Assembly (NCBI GenBank): GCA_002428265.1 | Contig: DIUR01000001.1 | Coordinates: 260,766 to 324,765, forward strand | Direction of reading: 5' to 3' | From: Bacteriovoracaceae bacterium UBA6153 | Lineage (GTDB): Bacteria; Bdellovibrionota; Bacteriovoracia; Bacteriovoracales; Bacteriovoracaceae | Length of the DNA stretch: 64,000 bases | Shown: positions 25,780 through 34,075 of the stretch, in pieces | How the letters are laid out: each line of letters begins with the position of its first letter | Position numbering within the stretch: the stretch's first letter is position 1 | The notes under the pieces: model-generated | What the model saw: the letters and a program-made list of their open reading frames with translations, nothing else | The model's database searches: none | Told to the model about the DNA's origin: nothing | Program-made: the position numbers and the translations under genes

Positions 25780-26042
25780 ATAAACATCTATATGACTTAC
25801 GTATTAAAGATATATCGATTAGCGAATATAATGTCGTAACAATATTTCTTACAAATAATTCAAAATTTACAGCAAACTTAAGCTCAGATTTTTCTAAGTT
25901 ATTTTGTTATCCAAAAAATTTAATAGAATGGAAAAGTGTTCGCATAAATGAAGGTGCTTTCGCACTCGAGTGGGATTCAGGATTTGATATACATTTTGAT
26001 CAAATCATTGCAATCGCTGATAATCAGAAACAAACCGCTTAA
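25776..26042 (+). CDS. DUF2442 protein (partner of the DUF4160 gene)
   Basis: 88 residues, start ATG 25776 overlapping the upstream stop by 4 bp; a longer frame from 25725 is a read-through of the neighbouring gene. The segments N-V-V-T-I-F-L-T-N-N-S, F-A-L-E-W-D-S-G-F-D-I-H-F match DUF2442, a small beta-rich domain that usually accompanies DUF4160. A terminator follows within 25 bp, so the two genes are a closed unit. Confidence 0.75.
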   Translation: MNKHLYDLRIKDISISEYNVVTIFLTNNSKFTANLSSDFSKLFCYPKNLIEWKSVRINEGAFALEWDSGFDIHFDQIIAIADNQKQTA

Positions 26043-26056
26043 CAAACCCTTATCTC

Positions 26057-26090
26057 AAAAAAAAAGGCTTCCAACCGGAAGCCTTTTTTA
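26057..26090. terminator. Bidirectional rho-independent terminator
   Basis: GGCTTCC/GGAAGCC stem (26066-26083) with AACC loop, preceded by nine A and followed by seven T. It serves the DUF pair on the plus strand and the ferredoxin gene on the minus strand. Confidence 0.93.
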
Positions 26091-26112
26091 TACATTCAAT
26101 TTAATTTTTTAA

Positions 26113-26967
26113 TTAGCTAGCTTTCGTGAACTTGATAACTTCAACTGGACAAGCTTCAGCAGCTTCCTGCATCTTTAATCCGTCGTTCAGAGGAGCTCCC
26201 GGACGAATGATACATGTTGAGTCTGTTACTTCAAAAACTTCAGGGAAGATCGCTTCACAAGCGTCACACACGATACATCCTGGCTCAATCCAAACCTTTG
26301 CAACTGTAAAGTTTTCAACAGCAGGGCCTGCAGCAGCAGCTCCACCACCAGCAGCTCCAGCAAATTCACCAGCAAACATTGGATTCGTTGCCATCTTTAA
26401 TTGCTTAGCTGTTTTTGGAAGAGGTGGAGAGATAAATGATCTCTCTGGAATTTCAAATAATGGTTTAGATTTTGTTGTTACAAACTTAGCTGCAACATCT
26501 TCAACTGTCTGAGTTGCATTCATTCTCTTATCAACAAAAGTAGATCCTTTCATTGATGACTTATGAGTGACACCTTCTCTTGAAGCCGTAACTTCAATTT
26601 CAACTGTCGCCTTATCAAGTGGACTTGCACTTAGGATTTTTTTGAACTGATCACCTAGGTCAATGTCTCTAGCGAAGTCTGTATCAGAGCCTTCGAACTC
26701 TCTCGTGATATCAACTTCAGTCGGGCTTCCAAATGGGTTAAATAAGTGAAGACGGATTTTATCAAACTTAACCGGCTCAGCATCCTGGTCCCATTTAAAT
26801 GTAAAAGCAAATCCTGCATCACTGTTGGTCGACTTTAGAATTTCAATTTTTGGTTTAACAAAAAGAAAATTGAGCGCACCTGAAAGCAAGCTTAGTGCTC
26901 CGATACCAACTAACAATCCGATTCCTGCTAAGATCGCCACGATCATGGCAATGTATGTTGTACTCAC
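26113..26967 (-). CDS. Membrane-anchored 4Fe-4S ferredoxin
   Basis: 284 residues in three parts: a long N-terminal hydrophobic segment (about 5-37), a beta-rich middle of about 150 residues, an Ala/Gly-rich linker, and a C-terminal ferredoxin domain. Cys231, Cys234, Cys237 and Cys273 (C-I-V-C-D-A-C and A-C-P-V) would bind one [4Fe-4S] cluster, as in monocluster bacterial ferredoxins. Linkage of this domain to a membrane anchor and an unrelated middle domain is unusual. The iron-sulfur domain is probably on the cytoplasmic side if the N-terminus is outside, but topology is not certain. Confidence 0.75.
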   Translation of the reverse strand: MSTTYIAMIVAILAGIGLLVGIGALSLLSGALNFLFVKPKIEILKSTNSDAGFAFTFKWDQDAEPVKFDKIRLHLFNPFGSPTEVDITREFEGSDTDFARDIDLGDQFKKILSASPLDKATVEIEVTASREGVTHKSSMKGSTFVDKRMNATQTVEDVAAKFVTTKSKPLFEIPERSFISPPLPKTAKQLKMATNPMFAGEFAGAAGGGAAAAGPAVENFTVAKVWIEPGCIVCDACEAIFPEVFEVTDSTCIIRPGAPLNDGLKMQEAAEACPVEVIKFTKAS

Positions 26968-27095
26968 TACGACTCCAAAAATAACGAGTTAAAATATCAA
27001 TTATGAGTCTCATTTTAACATAAGATTGTGAGATGTTTAGGAAAAAAGTAGGTTTTTCAAAAAAACACAATGCGCCAATGGGAGATTCCCAAAGA

Positions 27096-28088
27096 CTATT
27101 GTTTAGGAGCGACGTAGTCAGTGAAAAGGGCAATGGCCTCTTTAAGATTAAAGAGTGATTGAAGCTCTCCATCAGCAGCTCTAGCAGGCCCCAGAAGGTG
27201 TCCATCCTGGTTATAAACCCAAAGTATTTCCAGTGTAGAAATAATCGATTGATCTGTTTGATAGGTCACTGTGATTTCATCCAGCTTAAACCTGTGACCT
27301 AATAAATGGCGTGTTGTCTGATCTTTGGAGAGCAGCACTTTATTTAAACATAATACCTGATCGAGAGGTTTCCCCCATTTTTCCAGGTCAAATTCCTGCC
27401 CTTTTAAAGGCCATGCATTTTCTTTAATCGCTTCATTTGAGAGGTTTTCACCAATGGCCGTTCGCTCCAGTATTTTTAGTGCACCAACACCATCAAGAAG
27501 TTCTGAAATTTCTTCAAACAAACTTCTGACATAAGTTCCTGAGCTCACAGTTACAGCTAATTCCATTTCAGGATATTTATAATTTAGTATTTTAAAATCC
27601 AGAATTTCTCTTTTTACTTTTTCTTTTTGAATCATTCGACCGGCAACAGCGTGCTCATAAAGACGTTTGCCTTCAAACTTTGAAGCTGAAAAACTATGTG
27701 GCGACTGCCAGTACTCTCCTAAAAAGTGATTTTTTAATTTCACTTCTAAGTCTTCAAGTGACATGTTTTGAAATTCAAGAGCTATATCTTTTTGTGTCGT
27801 AACGTTAGAAGTAAAATCTCCTGTATCCGTTTTTCCACCGAAGACTCCCACTGCTCTATAAGATTTAGGAAGCAATTCATGAATGTAATTATTGAGTTTC
27901 TGAGCACCCTGAACACCAATTAACAAAACTCCTTCAGCAAATGGATCAAGAGTTCCAAAGTGACCGATCTTTCCAAAGTCATAACCGAGGTTTCGTTTAA
28001 AATGCTGAACAATTTCAAATGAAGACGGGCCTACAGGTTTGTAGACATTAAAGACTAGTGGTATTTTTTTGTAATCGGGATTTTTCAC
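27096..28088 (-). CDS. truB: tRNA pseudouridine-55 synthase
   Basis: 330 residues. The catalytic Asp lies in F-G-T-L-D-P-F-A-E-G; the N-terminal K-P-x-G-x-(S/T)-S and the Y-R-A-V-G-V-F-G-G-K-T-D-T-G-D segment are diagnostic of TruB. It modifies U55 in the T-loop of most tRNAs. A C-terminal PUA-like extension is present. The start is a GTG at 28088, 11 bp after rbfA; it is the last gene of the rimP-nusA-infB-rbfA-truB unit. Confidence 0.95.
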   Translation of the reverse strand: MKNPDYKKIPLVFNVYKPVGPSSFEIVQHFKRNLGYDFGKIGHFGTLDPFAEGVLLIGVQGAQKLNNYIHELLPKSYRAVGVFGGKTDTGDFTSNVTTQKDIALEFQNMSLEDLEVKLKNHFLGEYWQSPHSFSASKFEGKRLYEHAVAGRMIQKEKVKREILDFKILNYKYPEMELAVTVSSGTYVRSLFEEISELLDGVGALKILERTAIGENLSNEAIKENAWPLKGQEFDLEKWGKPLDQVLCLNKVLLSKDQTTRHLLGHRFKLDEITVTYQTDQSIISTLEILWVYNQDGHLLGPARAADGELQSLFNLKEAIALFTDYVAPKQ

Positions 28089-28099
28089 GCAAGGCTAAC

Positions 28100-28465
28100 T
28101 TATTCTTCAGACTTATCTTTTTCTGAATTAATCAGATCCATGATCTTTTTTTCTTCTTCAAACTGATTGTCGTAAATAAATGTCAGTGCGGGAACGTGTC
28201 TGACTTCTAAAACTTTCGCCAGCTCTGATCTAATTCTTCCAGCAGAAGCTTCGATCGCAACTTTGGCATCTCCACGAGTTCCAGAGTCATAAGTGTCCCA
28301 TGAAACTGTCGCGTATCCGTAGTCTGGTGAGAGTTCTACTTTGGTGATTGAGACCCTTGCAAGTCTTCCATCGTTTGAGTTCGTACGTAAAAGGCCGTTG
28401 ATTTCATTCAACAGCCTTTCTTCGTATTTTTCTTTCTTAAAATTATTTGTAACTTTCTTTGCCAT
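28100..28465 (-). CDS. rbfA: Ribosome-binding factor A
   Basis: 121 residues, typical size, single KH-like domain: an R-L-L-N-E-I start, V-S-I-T-K-V-E-L-S-P-D-Y-G-Y-A-T-V-S-W strand and R-H-V-P-A-L-T-F-I-Y-D. It binds the 30S subunit during 16S rRNA 5'-end maturation and cold adaptation. It lies 4 bp after infB and 11 bp before truB, the conserved bacterial order. Confidence 0.95.
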   Translation of the reverse strand: MAKKVTNNFKKEKYEERLLNEINGLLRTNSNDGRLARVSITKVELSPDYGYATVSWDTYDSGTRGDAKVAIEASAGRIRSELAKVLEVRHVPALTFIYDNQFEEEKKIMDLINSEKDKSEE

Positions 28466-28469
28466 ATAT

Positions 28470-31349
28470 TTACAGTACTGCTCTAGCTTCTTTAGATCCT
28501 GAGTGGCTCATGCCCGCAGTATCATCAAGAGTTCTCTTCTTTTGAACCATTAAGTAAGCTTCAAAAATATCGGCCGCTTTAATGTCCACGTATCCTTCAA
28601 GAGAAATACCACACTCGTAACCGTTTTTAACTTCTTTAACATCGTCTTTGAAACGCTTAAGAGAAGATAATTTTCCGTCGTGCATGATCTTGCCGTTACG
28701 AAGTAGGCGGATTCCACAACCTTGAGCAATCTTTCCGTCAATAACGTAAGACCCGGCGATAACACCAGCTTTAGGAATGTTGAAGACTTCTCTAACTTCT
28801 GCTCTACCAATAAACTCTTCCACGAACTCAGGGTCAAGAAGACCTTCAAGAGCTAGTTTCACGTCATTGATAAGTTCATAAATAACAGAGTAGTTTTTAA
28901 TATCTACGCCTTTATCTTCAGCTAACTTTCTTGCACTCGTTACCGGTCTCATGTTGAAGCCGATTAGGAATCCATTTGCAGTTGATGCCATCTGAACATC
29001 TGAGTCAGTAATTGGACCAACACCACCAGCAACAACTTTAACTGCTACTTCTGCGTTTCCAAGAGTTTCAACTGCAGACTTAATAGCCTCGTATGAACCT
29101 TGAACGTCAGATCTGATGATAAGGTTAAGAAGCTTTTGCTCTTCACCTTCTTTAGATGCATTCGAGAAGAAATCTTCCAGAGATACTTTTTTCTTTTCCG
29201 GAGCAGCTTGAAGAAGTTTTCTTTCATTCAATCTGTTTTCCGCAATTTTCTTAGCTTCTCTTTCGTTCTTAACAATATTTAATCTGTCTCCAGGAGCTGG
29301 TGCTTCTTCAAGTCCCAGAATCTGAACTGGAGTCGACGGGCCTGCAGATACTAGCTGAACACCAAGGTGGTCATTAAGCGATCTAGCACGTCCATAAGTC
29401 TCACCTACAACCAGGTAGTCACCTTTATTTAGAGTTCCACTTTGAACGAGTAGAGTTGCCATAGGCCCTCTTCCTTGTTCAATCTTAGACTCGATAACCA
29501 CTGCTTCAACTGGCCCTTTCGGATCAGCGCGAAGATCCAAGATCTCAGCTTGAAGTAAAATAGCTTCAAGAAGATCATCGATCCCTTGAGATTTTAGTGC
29601 AGAAACGTGAACATATTGAGTTGTCCCACCCCAGTCTTCTGGAAGAAGGTTAAACTCTGTTAACTCTTGTTTTACTTTATCTGGATTCACACCAGGCTTA
29701 TCCATTTTGTTAACGGCGATAATGATAGGAACCCCAGCATTTTCACAGAACTTAATAGACTCTTTTGTCTGAGGCATAACACCGTCATCAGCTGCAACAA
29801 CTAGAACAACGATATCAGTTGCGTTGGCACCACGTTGTCTCATTGCTCCGAAGGCCGCGTGACCTGGAGTATCTAGGAACGTAATGGTCTTTCCGCCTTC
29901 AACGTTTACTGAGTATGCACCGATGTGCTGAGTGATCCCACCTGCTTCACCTGCGGCCACTTTATCTTTTCTGATCGTATCAAGAAGTGTTGTTTTACCG
30001 TGGTCAACGTGACCCATGATTGCAACAACTGGTGGTCTAGTCGGGAACTTGCTTTTTTCATCTTCAGAAATAACCGCTTTACCGATAATTTTTTCTTCGT
30101 TGAATGCTTTATCTTCCACGCGGTAGTTAAACAACGCACAGATATCAGCAGCTAGTTTTGGACCAACATAATCCGTCTCTTTTACAAGAAGGTTTAGCTT
30201 TAAACACTCATCAAGAAGATCTTTGAACTTAACACTTAGCTTGTGAGCTAGGTCACCAAGAACAACACCTTTATGGATATGCACAACTCTTTTTGAGTCT
30301 TTTACTTCTGTTCTTTCAGTCTGCTGAGTTGGTCCCACGTAATCCTTTTTTCTTAAAATTTGAGAATAAATCGGACGACCAGTTCCACTTAGAGCAGTGT
30401 ATGATTTTAATTCTTCTTCAGCACGAGACATCGTTAAAGCTTGAGCTTTAGAAGCAATTGCTTTCTTTCCACTCATTAAAGATGCAAGACCGCCCATGCG
30501 CTTCTTGTTTTCTTCTTCTTCACCACGCTTTTTCTCATCTTCAGCTTCCTGAGCACTTCCTGGAGCAGCGTATTTTGGAGCTGCAGCAGCTTTTGCAAGT
30601 CTAGCAGCTTCTTCTTTTGCTTGATTTTCTTTGAAAAGAGGATCTTTAGAAGGAGTGTAAATAGGAGTGAATCTATGAGGTCTGTCGATATTTGATAATT
30701 TCTTTTCTTCTGCGATCGCCGCTTTGTCAGCAGCTTTTCTAGTGATGACACCAGCTTCGTTTGGAACTTCTTTTTTTACTGGCTTAGAGACAACTCTTAA
30801 ACCACCAGTCGCTTGCTCTTCTACTGGAGCTGTTGCAACTGCTGCAACTTCTTCATCAGTTGAATCATCTTCTTCGCTGCTTGCTGATAGAGTCTCAGTT
30901 TCTTCAACTGCTGATTCCGCCATAACTGGCGATTCATCAACATCGTCAAAATCCTGATCCTGGTTTTCTGATTCTTCAGAATCCATCTCATCAGTTTTTC
31001 TGCGAATAACAGTAACCTTCTTCTTTACAGTAGAAGCTTTTTTAGTTGTTTTCTTTTCAGCGTCTGAAGAATCCTCAGCAGGTGCAGCGGCCTTTCTTTC
31101 GACTGTCTTTTTCTCAACAGTTTTAGCAGCGGCAGCAGGAGCTTTCTTTCTTACTACTTTTTTCTTAGTAGCAGAGTCTTCTTTGATTTCTTCATCTTTT
31201 TTTACAGCGGCAAGATAAGACGAGACATCCGCATCAGACAATTCTGTCATGTGGTTTCGTACAGCGAAACCTTTTGCTTTTAGCGTCTCGACTAGATCGA
31301 GTGGCGCCATATCTAATTCTTTTGCCAGTTCAAAAACTTTTCTAGGCAT
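28470..31349 (-). CDS. infB: Translation initiation factor IF-2
   Basis: 959 residues. The IF2-N module (K-V-F-E-L-A-K-E-L, residues 3-50) is followed by about 380 residues of charged, Ala/Lys/Glu-rich linker, then the G domain with G1 G-H-V-D-H-G-K-T-T near 445, D-T-P-G-H (G3) and N-K-M-D (G4), and the beta-barrel, connector and C2 domains that bind initiator tRNA. It delivers fMet-tRNA to the 30S subunit. It is 26 bp after nusA and 4 bp before rbfA. Confidence 0.98.
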   Translation of the reverse strand: MPRKVFELAKELDMAPLDLVETLKAKGFAVRNHMTELSDADVSSYLAAVKKDEEIKEDSATKKKVVRKKAPAAAAKTVEKKTVERKAAAPAEDSSDAEKKTTKKASTVKKKVTVIRRKTDEMDSEESENQDQDFDDVDESPVMAESAVEETETLSASSEEDDSTDEEVAAVATAPVEEQATGGLRVVSKPVKKEVPNEAGVITRKAADKAAIAEEKKLSNIDRPHRFTPIYTPSKDPLFKENQAKEEAARLAKAAAAPKYAAPGSAQEAEDEKKRGEEEENKKRMGGLASLMSGKKAIASKAQALTMSRAEEELKSYTALSGTGRPIYSQILRKKDYVGPTQQTERTEVKDSKRVVHIHKGVVLGDLAHKLSVKFKDLLDECLKLNLLVKETDYVGPKLAADICALFNYRVEDKAFNEEKIIGKAVISEDEKSKFPTRPPVVAIMGHVDHGKTTLLDTIRKDKVAAGEAGGITQHIGAYSVNVEGGKTITFLDTPGHAAFGAMRQRGANATDIVVLVVAADDGVMPQTKESIKFCENAGVPIIIAVNKMDKPGVNPDKVKQELTEFNLLPEDWGGTTQYVHVSALKSQGIDDLLEAILLQAEILDLRADPKGPVEAVVIESKIEQGRGPMATLLVQSGTLNKGDYLVVGETYGRARSLNDHLGVQLVSAGPSTPVQILGLEEAPAPGDRLNIVKNEREAKKIAENRLNERKLLQAAPEKKKVSLEDFFSNASKEGEEQKLLNLIIRSDVQGSYEAIKSAVETLGNAEVAVKVVAGGVGPITDSDVQMASTANGFLIGFNMRPVTSARKLAEDKGVDIKNYSVIYELINDVKLALEGLLDPEFVEEFIGRAEVREVFNIPKAGVIAGSYVIDGKIAQGCGIRLLRNGKIMHDGKLSSLKRFKDDVKEVKNGYECGISLEGYVDIKAADIFEAYLMVQKKRTLDDTAGMSHSGSKEARAVL

Positions 31350-31375
31350 TATTAACTCCGTTTACTTCTTCATAC

Positions 31376-32782
31376 TTACTTCAATTTAAAGGCCGCTAGC
31401 TCTTCTCTTAAGCGTCTTTCAGCTTCAGAGAACTTATCTTTTCCTTCACCTGGAACATCCTTGTGTTTATCAAGAAGTCCTTTGTAGGCAGGAACTGCTG
31501 AAGCAGAAACTAATTCTTCTTCATCGTCCTCAAGGCTGATAGTTCCTTGCTCGATAGCATCGTGCGTATCTTTTAAGATTTGAGCAGCGTCTGCTTCATT
31601 ACCACTTAAGATTCCGGCCAGTGTCGGAGCTTCAGTCGCTGCAAGATCTGCAATCGACATAATTCCGTTTTGAACCATCATTTGTGCGCGCGCATCTGAT
31701 ACAGAAACAATCTGCATAAGGCTTGTAACTGCTTTTTTGATTTTCTCTTGAAGCTTAGATTTAGAAATGATGTTGATTTTGTATCCAGTTAACATCGCAG
31801 CTAAACGAACGTTTTGTCCGCGTCTTCCGATTGCTAATGATAATTGATCCTCTTCAACAACTACGTCCATAGAATAGTTAGCGTGATCAACCTGGATATT
31901 TGAAATTTCAGAAGGAGCTAAAGCAGCTCTAGCGAAAGTTTCAATGTCTGCGTTCCAACGAACGATATCAATTTTTTCACCTTGAAGTTCGTTAACAACG
32001 TTTTGTACACGAGACCCTTTCATACCAACACAAGCACCAACTGGATCGATTTCGCGATCAGATGTAAACACAGCGATTTTCGCGCGTTGTCCTGGCTCTC
32101 TAGCTGCTGATTTAATTTCGATGTTTCCATCAAGGATTTCTGGAACTTCAACTTCGAATAATTTTACAAGGTACATTGGAGATGTTCTGGATAAACGAAT
32201 TTCCGGCCCTCTGTTTGTCATAACAACTTCAGATAAGTAAGCCTGGATTCTGTCACCAGTTTTAAAGTTTTCACCAGGAATGATTTCTTTGCGAGATAAA
32301 ATCGCATCAGATTTTCCAAGGTCAACAATAACATTTCCACGTTCATAACGACGAGCGATCCCTGTAACCAGTTCACCTTCTCTGTGCTTGAAATCAGAAA
32401 ATAGAATTTCTCTTTCTGCATCTCTTACTTTTTGAAAAATGATCTGACGAGCAGTCTGAACGTCAACTCTTGTGAAGCTTGGGTTTTCAATACGAATCCC
32501 TAACTGGTCACCGATTTCAACTTCGCTGTCTAGGTTTCTAGCTTCGTTAATTGTGATTTCGATAATTGGGTCTTTTACGGCCTCAACTACGTTTTTGTAT
32601 TGGTAAATTTCAATTTCATCTTCTGCATCGTTGTAGCGAGTTTCATACTCACCTTGGATACCGAATTTTTTTCTAGCTGTTACAAGGAATGCTTGCTCAA
32701 TAGCACGCACGACAACGCGCTTATCAATTCCGCGGTCTTTTCCAAGTGTTTCGATCATTCTTCCTAATTCTGAAAAATTCAT
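31376..32782 (-). CDS. nusA: Transcription termination/antitermination factor NusA
   Basis: 468 residues: N-terminal RNA polymerase binding domain, S1 domain (about 135-200), two KH domains with G-A-C-V-G-M-K-G-S-R and S-L-A-I-G-R-R-G-Q-N-V-R-L-A-A, and a C-terminal helical repeat region ending in an acidic/Lys tail. It modulates pausing and termination and in E. coli regulates its own operon. Here a terminator-like hairpin lies in the leader of the same operon, which would allow feedback. Confidence 0.97.
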   Translation of the reverse strand: MNFSELGRMIETLGKDRGIDKRVVVRAIEQAFLVTARKKFGIQGEYETRYNDAEDEIEIYQYKNVVEAVKDPIIEITINEARNLDSEVEIGDQLGIRIENPSFTRVDVQTARQIIFQKVRDAEREILFSDFKHREGELVTGIARRYERGNVIVDLGKSDAILSRKEIIPGENFKTGDRIQAYLSEVVMTNRGPEIRLSRTSPMYLVKLFEVEVPEILDGNIEIKSAAREPGQRAKIAVFTSDREIDPVGACVGMKGSRVQNVVNELQGEKIDIVRWNADIETFARAALAPSEISNIQVDHANYSMDVVVEEDQLSLAIGRRGQNVRLAAMLTGYKINIISKSKLQEKIKKAVTSLMQIVSVSDARAQMMVQNGIMSIADLAATEAPTLAGILSGNEADAAQILKDTHDAIEQGTISLEDDEEELVSASAVPAYKGLLDKHKDVPGEGKDKFSEAERRLREELAAFKLK

Positions 32783-32837
32783 ATGAACCTTCCTCTCTCT
32801 TCTTTTGTATAGTCAGGACTATAGTTACTAATATTAT

Positions 32838-33422
32838 TTATTCTTCTGCTTCTTCTACTTCAATTAATTCTTCATCAGTGGCGTCATTATCTGCAACTTT
32901 CTCGCGCACTTTGTTGATGTCAGTTTCAAGATTAGCCTTCTTTATTTGACTATAAGGAATAGCGATCTCGCTACCTTTGGCATCAACAATCAGACCTTCT
33001 TCGTTAGCACTTACAAGACCCACTTTAAGTTTTAAGTTATTGCGAAGGACTTTTGGAAAATCTGGATATTTTGTTTCGTCGATTTTCGTCGCAAGTGAGA
33101 GCATGACATCTTCGCCCACGACTTCTTTAAAGTGAGCAACAGTTGTCAGCACTCTATAAAGACCAGGAGACGAAACTTCTAAGGTAAAGTTATCCGGGAT
33201 CCACGTTTCTGTTTCCATATAAGGATTAAAAGCGCGGTCTATTTTCACACAGTCTTCTAAAACTGCCGATTTCGTTTTTGGATTTTGGATATAAACCACA
33301 AGGTTTCCCGACGAAGCATTCCACTCCATCTCGTATAACTCTAAATTGTTTTCGCTCACAATCTTCTGAGTTAATTCTAAAAGTTTTAATTCCATTCCCT
33401 GGCGAGGGCCTTTGAGAACCAT
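32838..33422 (-). CDS. rimP: Ribosome maturation factor RimP
   Basis: 194 residues in two small domains: L-E-L-Y-E-M-E-W near 28, then V-S-S-P-G-L-Y-R (the RimP signature S-S-P-G-x-x-R) near 110, and an SH3-like second domain with I-P-Y-S-Q-I-K-K-A. The C-terminus is acidic. It is needed for 30S assembly. ATG 33422 has GGGA seven bases upstream; an internal ATG at 33395 is an alternative. First gene of the nusA operon. Confidence 0.92.
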   Translation of the reverse strand: MVLKGPRQGMELKLLELTQKIVSENNLELYEMEWNASSGNLVVYIQNPKTKSAVLEDCVKIDRAFNPYMETETWIPDNFTLEVSSPGLYRVLTTVAHFKEVVGEDVMLSLATKIDETKYPDFPKVLRNNLKLKVGLVSANEEGLIVDAKGSEIAIPYSQIKKANLETDINKVREKVADNDATDEELIEVEEAEE

Positions 33423-33437
33423 TTTTTTATCCCATAT

Positions 33438-33470
33438 AAAAAAAAAGGGCGGAATTAAAATCCACCCTTA
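33438..33470 (-). terminator. Terminator-like attenuator in the rimP-nusA-infB leader
   Basis: On the minus strand AGGGTGGA and TCCGCCCT pair (33468-33446, one G-U pair, 7-base loop), followed at once by nine T. It ends about 15 bases before the rimP ATG, so it lies between the operon promoter and its first gene, the usual place for an attenuator. Confidence 0.7.
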
Positions 33471-33526
33471 ATATTTTCAGTACATTTAATACTACATTTC
33501 GGAGGTAATGCAGTCTTATAAGCTTT

Positions 33527-33542
33527 TTCAAGAATTCTTGAA
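33527..33542. promoter_or_regulatory. 16 bp perfect palindrome in the nusA operon leader
   Basis: TTCAAGAATTCTTGAA is a perfect palindrome located between the predicted promoter (33573-33601) and the attenuator (33446-33468). As DNA it could be a dimeric operator; as RNA it would make a small stem. Confidence 0.4.
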
Positions 33543-33572
33543 ACCTGGGCAAATAAAAATCATTACGGGCTT

Positions 33573-33601
33573 ACTATAACGAAAAAATCTATCAAATGCA
33601 A
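33573..33601 (-). promoter_or_regulatory. Sigma-70-type promoter of the rimP-nusA-infB operon
   Basis: On the minus strand TTGCAT (33601-33596) and TATAGT (33578-33573) are separated by exactly 17 bases. Transcription would start near 33566, leaving a leader of roughly 145 bases. Confidence 0.65.
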
Positions 33602-33613
33602 ACATTTACGCTC

Positions 33614-34069
33614 TTATAGACTGAGAGTCATGATCAATGCATCAGCACCATTGGAATAGAAATGCTTCTTTCGATGAATTATTTTAAAGCCGCTCTCCTC
33701 ATAAACATGAATCGCCGCGAGGTTACCTTCTTCAACTTCCAGAAAAAATTCTCTTATGCCGCGATCTTTCAATTGCTTAATTGATTCGTTTAAAAGGTTT
33801 TTTCCAAGGCCTAACCCCCTAAGAGATGGAACTGTTAAGATTTTTAATAAATGAGCAAAGGAATCTACGAAAGAAATATCAAAAAGACTAAACCCTGCGA
33901 CTTCGCCATCTTTATGAAGACCCAATAAGAATTTAGATTCAGAGAGCTTCATCCATGACTCTTTATCCCATGGTTGAGGGAAAAAATCTTGATCGAGCTG
34001 GGCCAAAACTAAAAGTGCCTTTGCAGATTCTGCAGAGGCACTATCGATTTGGATAAATTGAAGATTCAT
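33614..34069 (-). CDS. RimI-like GNAT N-acetyltransferase
   Basis: About 151 residues with one GNAT domain: L-L-K-I-L-T-V-P-S-L-R-G-L-G-L-G-K-N-L-L (acetyl-CoA pyrophosphate loop, R-x-x-G-x-G), F-F-L-E-V-E-E-G-N-L-A-A-I-H-V-Y-E-E-S-G-F, the E-V-x-x-x-N-x-x-A motif typical of RimI, which acetylates the N-terminus of ribosomal protein S18. Other N-terminal acetylations are possible. It starts 6 bp after the stop of the TPR regulator gene, suggesting one transcript. ATG 34069 is used; no clear Shine-Dalgarno. Confidence 0.75.
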   Translation of the reverse strand: MNLQFIQIDSASAESAKALLVLAQLDQDFFPQPWDKESWMKLSESKFLLGLHKDGEVAGFSLFDISFVDSFAHLLKILTVPSLRGLGLGKNLLNESIKQLKDRGIREFFLEVEEGNLAAIHVYEESGFKIIHRKKHFYSNGADALIMTLSL

Positions 34070-34075
34070 CAAAGA

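Noticed and set aside
28550..28849. A 99-codon frame inside infB
   Set aside because: It is out of frame with the clear IF-2 sequence; similar shadows in nusA, infB and lptD were dismissed for the same reason.
33508..33579. A 23-codon plus-strand frame with GGAGG just before its ATG, antisense to the nusA operon leader
   Set aside because: The GGAGG is only two or three bases from the ATG, the frame runs through the promoter and palindrome of the opposite strand, and nothing else supports translation.
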